Shown here: in pieces, positions 1-8,533 of the stretch
Layout: each line of letters opens with the position of its first letter
How positions within the stretch are numbered: position 1 is the first letter of the stretch
From: Paenibacillus sp. ACRRX
Lineage (GTDB): Bacteria; Bacillota; Bacilli; Paenibacillales; Paenibacillaceae
NCBI RefSeq assembly: GCF_022346885.1
Contig: NZ_JAKRNK010000002.1
Coordinates: 310,001-374,000, forward strand
Length of the DNA stretch: 64,000 bases
Direction: 5' to 3'
The notes under the pieces: generated by a model
Databases searched by the model: none
Seen by the model: only the letters and a program-made list of their open reading frames with translations
Told to the model about the DNA's origin: nothing
Made by a program: the position numbers and the translations under genes

Positions 1-690
1 GCTGTTCATTGATGCTTCCATATATCCATACAGAAGCGGCGGCAGCAAAGCGAACCAAGCCCACTGGTATGAGCGGCGGTAGCGCTTTTCTGGGCGTTCT
101 GCGCCATGAACTGCATCTGCTTGCTGGCTAGGAAGCTTCCACCACACGATCAAAATGACAACGAAGAACATACATACGATCGCGATAAATGGAGCAGCAT
201 CGCTGATTTTCAACAAATTGATACCTAACGGCCCGAAGCTGAAGCCTACTCCATACGCCATGCCGTATAGCGAGATATTCCGGCCGCGACGATTGGCAGG
301 ACTTACAGACACTGCCCACAGCTGCGTCGCATAATGCAAGGCGCTGTCTCCCATGCCAACGATAATCCTCAACACAAACCATACGCCTATGCTAGGAAAC
401 AATGGGAACAATCCCAATGCCACCGTAACTACGATCATTCCTCCAAGGAGCATCCGCTTGTATCCGACCTTAATTAGGATACGTTCAACTAAGAACATCA
501 TGCCAAAAACACCGACATATAAAGCTGTGGCATTTAATCCATTGACATCGGACGGAACCCCCATCCTTTCCAAAAATATCGTCAACAAAGGCAGCAATAA
601 GCCTTGGCTCAGCCCTGTGAACATAACAACTACGATTAAGATAACAAACTGCCACGTAGAGGATGTTGTGGGACGACGAGATGCTAACAT
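1..690 (-). CDS. MFS transporter, N-terminal part, cut by left edge
   Basis: Reading the minus strand from an ATG at 690 gives 230 uninterrupted codons to base 1 with no stop, so the gene continues outside the window. A GGAGGG ribosome site lies 6 bases before the ATG. The product starts MLASRRPTTSSTWQ and then shows about six hydrophobic segments, with a charged loop after segments 2 and 6. Between segments 4 and 5 it has a cytoplasmic loop with NRRGRN, typical of major facilitator permeases (12 segments, about 400 residues). The substrate cannot be told. The gene stands alone, with its own promoter candidate at 777-804. Confidence 0.85.
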   Translation of the reverse strand, partial: MLASRRPTTSSTWQFVILIVVVMFTGLSQGLLLPLLTIFLERMGVPSDVNGLNATALYVGVFGMMFLVERILIKVGYKRMLLGGMIVVTVALGLFPLFPSIGVWFVLRIIVGMGDSALHYATQLWAVSVSPANRRGRNISLYGMAYGVGFSFGPLGINLLKISDAAPFIAIVCMFFVVILIVWWKLPSQQADAVHGAERPEKRYRRSYQWAWFALLPPLLYGYMEASMNS

Positions 691-776
691 TTCATTCCCT
701 CCACTATATCTGTAAATTACACAACAAAAAGCATGGATACGATCTGACCCATGCAATGACAAGCCAACCTTTTAAC

Positions 777-804
777 ATTATATGATGAGTGCTTAACAAA
801 GCAA
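777..804 (-). promoter_or_regulatory. Sigma-A-like promoter for the MFS gene
   Basis: On the minus strand TTGCTT (804-799) and TATAAT (782-777) are separated by 16 bases. The predicted leader of about 80 nt contains a GCATGG/CCATGC hairpin (729-752) followed by TTTTTG, which resembles a weak terminator just before the ribosome site. It matches consensus well at the -10 only. Confidence 0.45.
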
Positions 805-1118
805 CCTTTTGTAGCAAGGTTTCCACCCGAGACTACATACAAAAATCACAAAAAAGTCACAAAAGCATGGGATTAGTAAAGCATCAGCCCTTTTTAATGT
901 TTAATTAAACATATGTCAATTTTATTGCGTATTTAAGTTATATAGTTTAGCAATAAAACAAAATATAAACATAAAAACCGGTATCTATCAATGTAAAAGT
1001 TATAATTATACGTAGTATCCCAAATAAATGAACAATTCACATTAATTTTAATTGCCATATTTTGATAAATGTAATAGAGTATATCTGTATTAAAAATTAG
1101 CTAATAGGAGGGATTTAC
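805..1118. other. AT-rich intergenic region
   Basis: This spacer separates the divergent MFS and beta/gamma-crystallin genes. I see no open frame with a ribosome site. The last 40 bases hold the AGGAGGG ribosome site of the crystallin-like gene. A promoter for that gene must lie here, but no hexamer pair stands out clearly. Confidence 0.5.
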
Positions 1119-1772
1119 ATGAAAGGTGTAGTTAAGTTAATAGGAGCTTTTACAACGTTTGTGCTGGTATTTATCACACTAGGGTCAATTCCAGTGTCCG
1201 CGGGCATATTCGACCCACCACCTCGACCAGTTGCCTATTTATGTACGGATGCAGACTATCAGGGTCATTGCATAGGTCTAGTTCCAGGTCTTATTTATAG
1301 ACTGGATGAGCGCGGCTTCAATGACATGGCTTCTTCTATCAGATTTGAAAGTGATCGTGCACAAGTTACTGTATTTGAACATCTAGCTTATCTTGGTCGC
1401 AGCACCACTTATAATTTTAGCGACCGAGACCTGAGTGATGAGTATATTGGAAACGATACCGTCTCCTCTGTCTGGGTTTCAGCTTACGACAGTAACGCTG
1501 ATCTTTTTGGTGTTTACTTGTATGATCATGCTGGAATGAGCGGTGATTGGATTAGATTACTTTCTAGCGCGAACACTATTCAACTCAATGATAAAGTTTC
1601 ATCGATTCGCATTGTAGGAGCATATGACATAACCATCTATGAGCATGCCGATTTTACTGGAAGAAGCTTAAGTTTCAGGGGCACAGCCAATTATCCCGGA
1701 GTGGAAATAAGCGACTTGGTTCCTTATGGATTTAATGACATTACATCTAGTATAATCATTACAAAACTCTGA
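1119..1772 (+). CDS. Secreted beta/gamma-crystallin domain protein
   Basis: A 217-residue protein preceded by GGAGGG 8 bases before its ATG. Residues 1-28 form a signal peptide (positive start, hydrophobic core, VSA cleavage site). The mature part contains four copies of the N-D-x-x-S-S calcium-site signature of beta/gamma-crystallins, at about residues 68-73, 112-117, 157-162 and 206-211, spaced 44-49 residues apart. That is four Greek-key motifs, hence two complete domains. Each repeat also has an aromatic/E-H-x-x-(Y/F)-x-G-R type strand. A Cys42-Cys51 pair could form a disulfide. Family knowledge: microbial members bind calcium and are often extracellular or stress-related. The role here is unknown, and it sits alone between unrelated genes. 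Confidence 0.85.
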   Translation: MKGVVKLIGAFTTFVLVFITLGSIPVSAGIFDPPPRPVAYLCTDADYQGHCIGLVPGLIYRLDERGFNDMASSIRFESDRAQVTVFEHLAYLGRSTTYNFSDRDLSDEYIGNDTVSSVWVSAYDSNADLFGVYLYDHAGMSGDWIRLLSSANTIQLNDKVSSIRIVGAYDITIYEHADFTGRSLSFRGTANYPGVEISDLVPYGFNDITSSIIITKL

Positions 1773-2113
1773 ACTCCAAATTCCTCTTGTCTTCCTATCA
1801 CCTGTAAGACATCACGTCTTAGCCTCCATAATTAATTTATGACTTACCTTCTTCTCTTTTATTTATCGAATTGCAATTCCTCTCTATTCTCTCAAATCTC
1901 CTTAGTGACAACATCATATGGAAAATAGTCATTTCTGTCCTGTTTCTTTAGTACTTTTCAAACCGAATAGAATCCAAGCAGCCAGGATCTCACGGACTTG
2001 GATTCTATTCCTTCTTAAAGAAATTTGTCTACTTTACCAAAATAATCTTTTTTCATTAAATATTCCCCTTTAGATTATTCTGAGATTTCACTATCCCCCA
2101 AGAAAGTCAGCTT
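1773..2113. other. Intergenic region with long inverted repeat
   Basis: No gene is visible. A weak hairpin (TAAGAC...GTCTTA, about 1806-1822) follows the crystallin gene. A perfect 14-bp inverted repeat lies at 1965-1978 and 1997-2010 (see separate entry). Confidence 0.6.
1965..2010. repeat. Perfect 14-bp inverted repeat, 18-nt loop
   Basis: The arm GAATAGAATCCAAG (1965-1978) is matched exactly by its reverse complement at 1997-2010. Neither side carries a clear T-tract. It lies between two convergent genes (1119-1772 plus, 2114-2455 minus), so it could act as a bidirectional terminator or RNA-stabilising hairpin, or be a remnant of a mobile repeat. Confidence 0.6.
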
Positions 2114-2455
2114 TTATTCTTGTTTAAGTGCATCTAAAGGCACTAAATAAACCTCCATACTGCTATCCTCTACAAGAGCCAAATTTTCTTTCTCATACTC
2201 GTGAAGTAATACAAGTTGTGTATGTGCTGAAAGTCCCTCTATTGATTTTGTTATCGTAACCATCTTCTCTGTTTTATCATCTGGATAATAATTAGAGATT
2301 TGAAGCAGCTCAGAATAAATCTCATCTAATTGAAAAGTTAATTCGGTATACCTGTTCCTAAGAACTTCATCAGTTTCTTTCGAAGATAGCTCATTATACT
2401 CGTCTGCCAATGTTGCAATTTTCTTTGACACTTCAAATGTATTATTAATATTCAT
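2114..2455 (-). CDS. Small hypothetical protein, helical
   Basis: A 113-residue acidic protein with a GGGAGAG ribosome site 8 bases upstream of the ATG. Residues 1-60 are rich in E, L, K and S with heptad-like spacing and should be helical, possibly a short coiled coil. No signal peptide, membrane segment or catalytic motif is seen. I do not recognise a family. It is the last of several small, AT-rich minus-strand genes here (2114-3962), whose base composition differs from the housekeeping genes that follow. The setting suggests an accessory island, but no function should be assigned. Confidence 0.6.
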   Translation of the reverse strand: MNINNTFEVSKKIATLADEYNELSSKETDEVLRNRYTELTFQLDEIYSELLQISNYYPDDKTEKMVTITKSIEGLSAHTQLVLLHEYEKENLALVEDSSMEVYLVPLDALKQE

Positions 2456-2734
2456 GCTGTCATCTCTCCCAAAAAGATATTATTTAACTATAGGGTTTAT
2501 AAATTGTCTCCACCTTATTGTTCAGGCTTAGAGGAGCCTCTTCCGTGTTTCAATAAGGGCGCTTTGGTTGGTATACGGACGAAGGGAAAGCCAAGGTGGA
2601 ATGATTTGAAGCATGTCAAAACGGAACCGGAAACACGCTTTCGTATACGCTTACCTCTGACTCTTACTGCATTTGAGGTATAATGAGGCCATTTTTCATT
2701 TGTAAACATCTCAAGTCTCAGTCCACCACTACAT

Positions 2735-3016
2735 TTATCGTATTTTTATTGACAGCTCATCTAAGAGAAAGTCACCACGTTCAATACGAATCTGTTGTTT
2801 TTCGCGGTAATATTTCCAACCCTTATCAATGGCATATGCAATTAAAATAGCACAAGTCCGTGGATGATGCAGGTTTATGAACCAATTACTACCCCAAGAG
2901 AAAAACACCTCGAAATAGGATGTCTTTGTATTGGAGGGATAAATCCTAAAACAAACCGATTTATTACTTGGAATTTCATTAATCACACATATAAACATAA
3001 ATCCATTTAAAATCAC
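2735..3016 (-). CDS. Small hypothetical protein
   Basis: A 93-residue frame from a GTG at 3016 with only a weak purine-rich upstream site. An internal ATG at residue 7 is an alternative start. The second half has the pattern W-G-S-N-W-F-I-N-L-H-H-P followed by I-A-Y-A-I-D-K-G-W. This resembles the C-terminal helix-turn pattern of small orphan proteins often found near polymorphic toxin and immunity genes; that is an impression from memory, not a family match. No toxin gene is visible here. Coding status is probable rather than certain. Confidence 0.45.
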   Translation of the reverse strand: MILNGFMFICVINEIPSNKSVCFRIYPSNTKTSYFEVFFSWGSNWFINLHHPRTCAILIAYAIDKGWKYYREKQQIRIERGDFLLDELSIKIR

Positions 3017-3107
3017 TTTCTCGTCTGCTTTTTGAACTTATTCATCCCCATTCAAAGGTGTGTTTTGACATCATGTTTAGTCACCTTCTATTTCATAAAA
3101 CCACTTT

Positions 3108-3368
3108 TTAAGCACTATCAGTTAACTTTCTATGGATTTCTTTTAATACCATCAATGAAACGTCGTCTCTATGAGTTGGAAAGAATGAATCACCCTCATC
3201 AAAAATCACGTCATACTTATTCCGTACATGCATCCCTAAGGTAAAATGTAAATTGATAATTTCGCTGCTATCCAGTTGAACAACAAAATCCCTTGTTTCT
3301 TGATCAAGGTCATTTGCAATTATGTATGCTGCTGCCTCTGCAACTGAATTGAATTTCTTTCTAGCCAT
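3108..3368 (-). CDS. DUF6794-like small protein
   Basis: An 86-residue protein with a GGGGAGA ribosome site upstream of its ATG. It begins MARKKFNSVAEAAAYII, followed by a helix ending DLDQETRDFVVQL. It then has I-x-x-L-H-F-T-L-G-M-H-V-R-N-K-Y and a C-terminal H-R-D-D-V-S-L-M-V-L-K-E-I-H. The E-A-A-x-Y-I-I ... L-H-F-x-L-G-x-x-(I/V)-R-N ... H-x-D-D-x-S arrangement matches what I remember of the DUF6794 family, which has no known biochemical function. Its neighbours on both sides are small orphans on the same strand. Confidence 0.65.
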   Translation of the reverse strand: MARKKFNSVAEAAAYIIANDLDQETRDFVVQLDSSEIINLHFTLGMHVRNKYDVIFDEGDSFFPTHRDDVSLMVLKEIHRKLTDSA

Positions 3369-3396
3369 GAGGAATCTCCCCTATAATCATCGTTTA

Positions 3397-3600
3397 TTAG
3401 TCGAAAGACCATTTTATAATTTCATCGGTGTTAATACTTTTAAAGAAGGCCATCTCATCCGATTTAATTGATATTGAGAAGTTCTTCCTGTTTAAAGTCC
3501 TAGTAACTTTTTCTACTGTACTTTGATAAGTCGTATTACTATCGAAAACTGATACATGCCGATAGAGTGAATCATGCGTTTGGACTGTCACGGTCAACAC
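3397..3600 (-). CDS. Small hypothetical protein
   Basis: A 67-residue frame from GTG at 3600 with AAAGGA 8 bases upstream; the overlapping ATG one base earlier hits a stop after two codons, which supports GTG. It is predicted to be a mixed beta/alpha protein with no recognisable motif. It ends 28 bases before the DUF6794-like gene start and may be cotranscribed with it. Confidence 0.5.
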   Translation of the reverse strand: MLTVTVQTHDSLYRHVSVFDSNTTYQSTVEKVTRTLNRKNFSISIKSDEMAFFKSINTDEIIKWSFD

Positions 3601-3635
3601 ATAACCAATCCTTTCTTAATTAAAGTAAATAACTA

Positions 3636-3962
3636 CTACAGTAACTTCTGCTTAGCTTGAATTAACCTTCTTTCAAATTTCAAGTTTAGGTAATATATCC
3701 CCATGTTTCTCATAAACAATCGGCTTGAATGCATATATTGCATGTGCCAAAACTCTATACCAACTTCAGTTATTCTTTTTTGTTTCTATATATAATACAT
3801 AATCTATCTTAAGAAATATTTCCATGATATCTCTAACCATTTGATCAATCTCATTGGCATTATTATGACTTACTTCGCTGATCATCTTCAAAAATCTATT
3901 CTGACAAACTATTTCCACTTTATAGCAATAAATTTGATTTTGTAAGAAGAATATCGAGGCAT
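3636..3962 (-). pseudogene. Frameshifted small gene relic
   Basis: No single frame spans this stretch, but minus-strand frames join into one plausible protein of about 105 residues. An ATG at 3962 opens MPRYSSYKIKFIAIKWK before a stop. A second frame reads VEIVCQNRFLKMISEVSHN and onward to YVLYIETKKNN. A third continues from the same A6 run as TEVGIEFWHMQYMHSS and onward to AKQKLL, with a stop at 3636. The A6 homopolymer is the natural slip site for the second shift. Each segment has ordinary coding texture and none is seen on the other strand. It could instead be unrelated chance frames. Confidence 0.35.
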
Positions 3963-4054
3963 TTCAACATTATAGTAGACAATCGTATGCAATTCAATTC
4001 ATAATGAATAAGTAATACCGACCATAGAACCCTTATCTAAGGAGGTTCCAACGC

Positions 4055-4969
4055 ATGTCCCTTCATGTTCGTATCGATTGCTCACCGATCTATGAGCTTA
4101 TTGGCAGTTACATGCTGTACGTGCATCGGAAATGGATTCGTAACGTGGAAGGCGGTCCGAATTGGATTCAACAAGTGGAAGCGCAACTATCGACAGATGC
4201 GATTGAACAATCCACCCTGCTTCGAAAATATTCCATGCATGAATTTGATATATTGTTTGCAGCCGCCCTGGAAAGAGAACACCCACACGACATTCCGTTA
4301 TTTTTGACTCAACTGGGTTGCATGACCGAAGATGACTGGTCGCGCATCATTCAATTGTACGGTCTGCCTTATGATCAAGCATGTATAGATCGGATTCGCC
4401 AGGTTTACATACCCGCCCTCATCCTGTGGTATGATCACTACTTAAGATGGTCTGTGCCATTATGGGAACCAGCATTAATTGCGGATGCGAATGAAAAGCG
4501 CCGACTTATGAGCAAAATGAATCCAACAGATCTGATTGAAATTGCCACTAACGGTGTTGTGTTGGATACGGATGGGGAAATTCAAGAGGTCGTGCTTGCA
4601 CCGATGTGGCACTATCGGCCGATTAACAATACGTGTACGTTTAAGCATTCCACTCTGATGCTGTATTCCATCGATTTGCCCGAAGACACGGCGGATACGC
4701 CTCCGCAATCGTTAAAAAGGATGATCTCAGCCCTTGCAGATGATACGAGATTGCGTATATTACGAATGATCGCAGTTAACCCTGTTACATTTGCAGAGTT
4801 GTCTGAGCATCTTAATCTAGGCAAAAACGCGGTTCAGCATCATCTAGCTGTGCTGCGTTCAGCCGGCTATATTCGCACCTATTGGAGCGGAAAAGTAGAA
4901 CAAATCGCATTAAGGCAAGAAGGTTTGGCGGACTTATCCGTCTTTTTAGAAGATTACGTGCAGCCTTGA
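4055..4969 (+). CDS. ArsR-family winged-helix regulator with large N-terminal domain
   Basis: 304 residues, preceded by a very strong AAGGAGGT site 8 bases before the ATG. Residues about 215-300 form an ArsR-type winged helix: ISALADDTRLRILRMI, then FAELSEHLNLGKNAVQHHL (recognition helix) and a wing around YIRTYWSGKVEQIAL. The roughly 210-residue N-terminal part contains W/Y-rich helices and no metal-binding cysteines, so it is not a classical arsenic/zinc sensor. Proteins of this design are annotated as ArsR-like regulators with a sensing domain of unknown ligand. It may be cotranscribed with the HAD gene 88 bases downstream. Confidence 0.8.
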   Translation: MSLHVRIDCSPIYELIGSYMLYVHRKWIRNVEGGPNWIQQVEAQLSTDAIEQSTLLRKYSMHEFDILFAAALEREHPHDIPLFLTQLGCMTEDDWSRIIQLYGLPYDQACIDRIRQVYIPALILWYDHYLRWSVPLWEPALIADANEKRRLMSKMNPTDLIEIATNGVVLDTDGEIQEVVLAPMWHYRPINNTCTFKHSTLMLYSIDLPEDTADTPPQSLKRMISALADDTRLRILRMIAVNPVTFAELSEHLNLGKNAVQHHLAVLRSAGYIRTYWSGKVEQIALRQEGLADLSVFLEDYVQP

Positions 4970-5057
4970 CGCTTTCGAGTTTATGCAGTTGACTTTATAC
5001 GCTTTATAAGCTAAGTCATTTCCAATCGAACGTCAAGCAAGCTTGGAGGTGACTGTG

Positions 5058-5834
5058 ATGCCTAACGCATCCAAACATTCAAACCAAACGATACTGTTTG
5101 ATCTAGACGATACACTTGTATACTGCAACAAATACTTTGACGCTGTAAGTGAACAATTCCTTGATTTAATGACGACCTGGTTTGCAGCTTATCGCGTTAA
5201 CGCGCAGGATGTGCAGCGTGTTCAATCCGAATTTGACATCACAGAAGTACAGAAAACCGGATTTGTAAGTGAACATTTTCCACAATCACTACAACACACA
5301 TTAATACATTTCAGCACGCTGACCGGAAGAGAAGTCTCTCCACAAGAGATGGAACTGCTGTGGAAACTCGGCATGAGTGTGTATGAGACTGAAGTAGAGC
5401 CGTACCCCGGTATGATTGATACGCTGGACAAGCTGCGTGACGAAGGACACGAGTTGTTCTTATACACTGGTGGAGAAGCTGTCATTCAACAGCGCAAGAT
5501 TGACCAGATGCAGTTGTCTACCTACTTCGGCGATCGAATTTTTATCCGTCAGCATAAGACAACTGAGGCATTGGAATCCATTGTCGAGCACCTTAGACTA
5601 GATCGCTTCAAAACTTGGATGATTGGCAATTCTCTGCGTACAGATGTAATGCCTGCATTAATCAACGGACTTAATGCTATCTATCTGAAGCAAGCTACCG
5701 AATGGGCTTATAATTTGGTGGATCTCACAGTCAAACCTCAAGGAGCTTTTGTAACGATTGAGAAGCTGGTGCAAGTACCCCAGGTTATTCTGGATTGGCA
5801 ATCTGGACAAGGAACACCCAAGTTATCCCTTTAA
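5058..5834 (+). CDS. HAD-family hydrolase
   Basis: The best start is the ATG at 5058, which has GGAGGTGA 5 bases upstream. In-frame TTG (5043) and GTG (5055) codons lie before or inside that ribosome site. The protein has 258 residues. HAD motif I is F-D-L-D-D-T-L near residue 15 (nucleophile Asp and general acid Asp). Motif II is L-Y-T-G-G near 138, and motif IV is the G-N-S-L-R-T-D region near 195. The long helical cap between motifs I and II fits a C1-cap phosphatase acting on a small phosphorylated metabolite. The exact substrate cannot be inferred. A strong terminator follows. Confidence 0.8.
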   Translation: MPNASKHSNQTILFDLDDTLVYCNKYFDAVSEQFLDLMTTWFAAYRVNAQDVQRVQSEFDITEVQKTGFVSEHFPQSLQHTLIHFSTLTGREVSPQEMELLWKLGMSVYETEVEPYPGMIDTLDKLRDEGHELFLYTGGEAVIQQRKIDQMQLSTYFGDRIFIRQHKTTEALESIVEHLRLDRFKTWMIGNSLRTDVMPALINGLNAIYLKQATEWAYNLVDLTVKPQGAFVTIEKLVQVPQVILDWQSGQGTPKLSL

Positions 5835-5920
5835 TCTTGCTCATGATTGCAGACATGCATTGTGACACTTTTCTGACATAAAGATTGGACGATGATCATA
5901 TCGCTCACTCTTACTCACAG

Positions 5921-5961
5921 AAAGCACACCCCTCATCGTGGAGGAGTGTGCTTCTTTTTGT
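5921..5961 (+). terminator. Intrinsic terminator after HAD gene, possibly bidirectional
   Basis: AAAGCACACCCCTC pairs with GAGGAGTGTGCTT around a 6-nt loop, followed by CTTTTTG. It lies between the convergent HAD and topB genes. Reading the other way a short T-run (GCTTTCT) also follows the stem. Confidence 0.85.
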
Positions 5962-5972
5962 TCCCTACAGTA

Positions 5973-8330
5973 TTAAGCTTCTGCTTGTTCTATGCTGAGG
6001 TCGCCATTCGCCGGATTAGACAATAACAATCTGCCTTTAAATTTGCTGCCCCCGTTAGTAAAGGAAAGTAGTTGCGTCCTGCCCTTCGTCAGCAAGTCCA
6101 GCAGCATCGTCTCCGAAATCGTCTTACCGGACGCTTTTTGCTTCTTCCAAATGACAAATGAGCATCCTTGCTTAAAATGCGTGCATCCGTAGCCCTTACG
6201 ACCTTCGATAATTAGCCCGCCACATCCCGACCGCGGACACGCTCCAAAGCCTGTATTGGTGCGGAGCGAGGGGGACGAGTTGGAAGAATCGCTTTCAGGC
6301 AGCCCTTCGGGAGCTTGAACAGAACTTTTTTCTTGACCTTTTCCTTTGGCCCGATTCGAGATTGACTCTTTTTTAGACTTGCCAGCAGTCTTTGATCCCC
6401 GTTTCTTGCTGCCTTCCTCTTCCATCTGCTGCACGAGCTCTCCAGATAAGGGACGCTGCTTGTCCACACAATCAATCACATGAAGCGTAAATTTCCGTAC
6501 AGCTTCCATAAAAGTAGTGTTGGAAGCTTCTCCACGAGCAATTTGTGTCAACCTGCGTTCCCACTGTCCAGTCATCTCTGGCGAAGTTAGCAACTGAACA
6601 CCTGCATGACGGATGAGTTCCACTGCCGTCTTACCTTTTAGCGTTAAGGTGATGCGCTTTCCTGTCATCCCTACATACCCTACTTGCTTTAGACGCTCAA
6701 TTGTTGCCGCACGTGTAGCTGGCGTACCTAATCCTGAATCTTTCATGGCATCACGAAGTTCTTCATTTTCCAGCTGCTTGCCTGCGCTTTCCATCGCCTT
6801 CAGTAACGTACCCTCAGTGTATGCCTTCGGCGGCTGTGTCGTCTTCTTTTCTACCGCCAACTGCTTGACACTTACCGAATTGGCAGCATTCACATGAAAC
6901 GGTTTGTCACCATTCCATTCTTCTGGCTCATCCTGCCGCCCTTTCTCTCCGTCATCGTCTGCTGGCGATCCTGGGCGCGACTTCTTGCTGCTCGATTTAG
7001 TCCGTTCATCTTGGTCGTAAAGTACTTTCCAGCCCCGATCTGTCCACTGCTTCACATTTGTCTTAAAAGTTTCTGTATCCACTTCTGTAAGTACAGTATA
7101 TAAAGTGAAGGTTGCAGGTGGATAAAAATGAGACAACATCCGGCGCACAATCATATCATATACTTTCATCTCATCGGGTGCCAACGTACCTGGTCTCTTT
7201 TTGGTTGGCAAAATCGCATGGTGATCTTCTACTTTAGATGGCTGACAAATGGCCTTGTTTCCAGTGTGAACGCGATTCGGCTCTGCTTTTGCCACCCATT
7301 CGCGATATTGTTCCATACTGTTCAGCATACGCAGCGCATCATGCATAGACCCCACATTCTGTTCCGTTAAGTAGTTGGAGTTCGTACGCGGATAAGTTAT
7401 TACTTTATGTTTTTCATACAAAGACTGTGCAATGTCAAGTGTCTTCTTCGCTGAAAAGCCATACTTTCCATTAGCTTCACGCTGCAATAACGTAAGATCA
7501 TACAATCGATAAGGAAATTCTTTGCCATCTTTGATTTGATAATCCGCAATCCGGCCAGGCTTACCTGTTAACTTAGCTTTCAGCCGTTCAGCCTCCTCTT
7601 CACTGCGAATCCTATCCCCTACCCGTGTTCCTTTGTAAATGAGTTCTTCCTGCTGAAATTGTGCAGTCAACTCAAAGTAAGAATCCGATTCAAACTTGTC
7701 AATCTCCTGCTGACGATCGTATATGAGCGCCAACACCGGTGTCTGCACCCTGCCGACTGATAACAGCGTCTTGTGTCTAGTCGTAAAGGCGCGCGACGCA
7801 TTCATGCCAATTAGCCAATCCGCTTCACTCCGCGCCCGTGCTGCCGCTGTCAAATTTGCGTACGCGCTCGCATCCTGTAATTCATCAAACCCTCTCCGAA
7901 TCGTTTCCGGTGTCAAGTCCGATATCCAAAGACGCTTAACAGGCTTGCGCCATTTCCAATACTGTTCGATCAAAGCAAAAATATACTGTCCTTCACGTCC
8001 GGCATCACACGCGTTTACAATCGAGTGACACTGCTTGCCCAATTCTCCAATCGCTTTAAGCTGATCCATCGTCCTGCGTGAAGCCACAATCTTAAAAGCA
8101 TCAGGCATAATCGGCAAATCACGGAAATTCCATCGTTTATATTTAGGATCATAAGAATCCGGCTCAGCAAGCGTAATCAAATGGCCTATTGCCCATGTGA
8201 TGATATAACGTTCACCTTCTAAATGTGTACGATACTTTCTGGCTCTTGGTTCAATCACTTGCGCAATCGTCCGTCCCATGTCGGGTTTCTCTGCAAGGAC
8301 AAGAATTTTGCCTCCATTCAGGCTGTCCAT
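5973..8330 (-). CDS. topB: DNA topoisomerase III
   Basis: 785 residues; a type IA topoisomerase that passes single strands through a transient break to decatenate replication and recombination intermediates. The Toprim domain (about 7-140) has the Glu in LAEKPDMGR and D-A-G-R-E-G-Q near 109-115. The catalytic tyrosine is Y313 in I-T-Y-P-R-T-N-S. A lysine/serine-rich linker at about 640-690 leads to a C-terminal cysteine zinc-ribbon-like module (C-P-R-S-G-C-G-G ... Y-G-C ... G-C-S-F). Its length is about 60 residues above the Bacillus type, mostly linker and an acidic insert near 445-475. It is monocistronic, convergent with the HAD gene. Confidence 0.95.
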   Translation of the reverse strand: MDSLNGGKILVLAEKPDMGRTIAQVIEPRARKYRTHLEGERYIITWAIGHLITLAEPDSYDPKYKRWNFRDLPIMPDAFKIVASRRTMDQLKAIGELGKQCHSIVNACDAGREGQYIFALIEQYWKWRKPVKRLWISDLTPETIRRGFDELQDASAYANLTAAARARSEADWLIGMNASRAFTTRHKTLLSVGRVQTPVLALIYDRQQEIDKFESDSYFELTAQFQQEELIYKGTRVGDRIRSEEEAERLKAKLTGKPGRIADYQIKDGKEFPYRLYDLTLLQREANGKYGFSAKKTLDIAQSLYEKHKVITYPRTNSNYLTEQNVGSMHDALRMLNSMEQYREWVAKAEPNRVHTGNKAICQPSKVEDHHAILPTKKRPGTLAPDEMKVYDMIVRRMLSHFYPPATFTLYTVLTEVDTETFKTNVKQWTDRGWKVLYDQDERTKSSSKKSRPGSPADDDGEKGRQDEPEEWNGDKPFHVNAANSVSVKQLAVEKKTTQPPKAYTEGTLLKAMESAGKQLENEELRDAMKDSGLGTPATRAATIERLKQVGYVGMTGKRITLTLKGKTAVELIRHAGVQLLTSPEMTGQWERRLTQIARGEASNTTFMEAVRKFTLHVIDCVDKQRPLSGELVQQMEEEGSKKRGSKTAGKSKKESISNRAKGKGQEKSSVQAPEGLPESDSSNSSPSLRTNTGFGACPRSGCGGLIIEGRKGYGCTHFKQGCSFVIWKKQKASGKTISETMLLDLLTKGRTQLLSFTNGGSKFKGRLLLSNPANGDLSIEQAEA

Positions 8331-8409
8331 TCACGCCCCCCTCTCTGCTCATCTTTCTTAGTGTATCAGATTGCAGCGCTTCCCGTCAGGCATAAATTGC
8401 AACGACCAA

Positions 8410-8442
8410 CAAAAAAACTGCGCACTAGTAACTAGGCGCAGC
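8410..8442 (-). terminator. Intrinsic terminator of gltD
   Basis: On the minus strand CTGCGCCTAG and CTAGTGCGCAG form a near-perfect hairpin followed directly by TTTTTTTG. Confidence 0.9.
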
Positions 8443-8533
8443 TTCCAGCTGTCTTCTTCAAAACGAACATCTATATGCTACTAACGAACATTTGATAATA
8501 ATCCAAATTCTGTCCAACATACTGGATCAAAAA

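Noticed and set aside
2515-2709. A 64-codon minus-strand frame between small orphan genes
   Set aside because: It has no ribosome site, a basic low-complexity composition and no motif. Considered as an IS remnant but nothing supports that.
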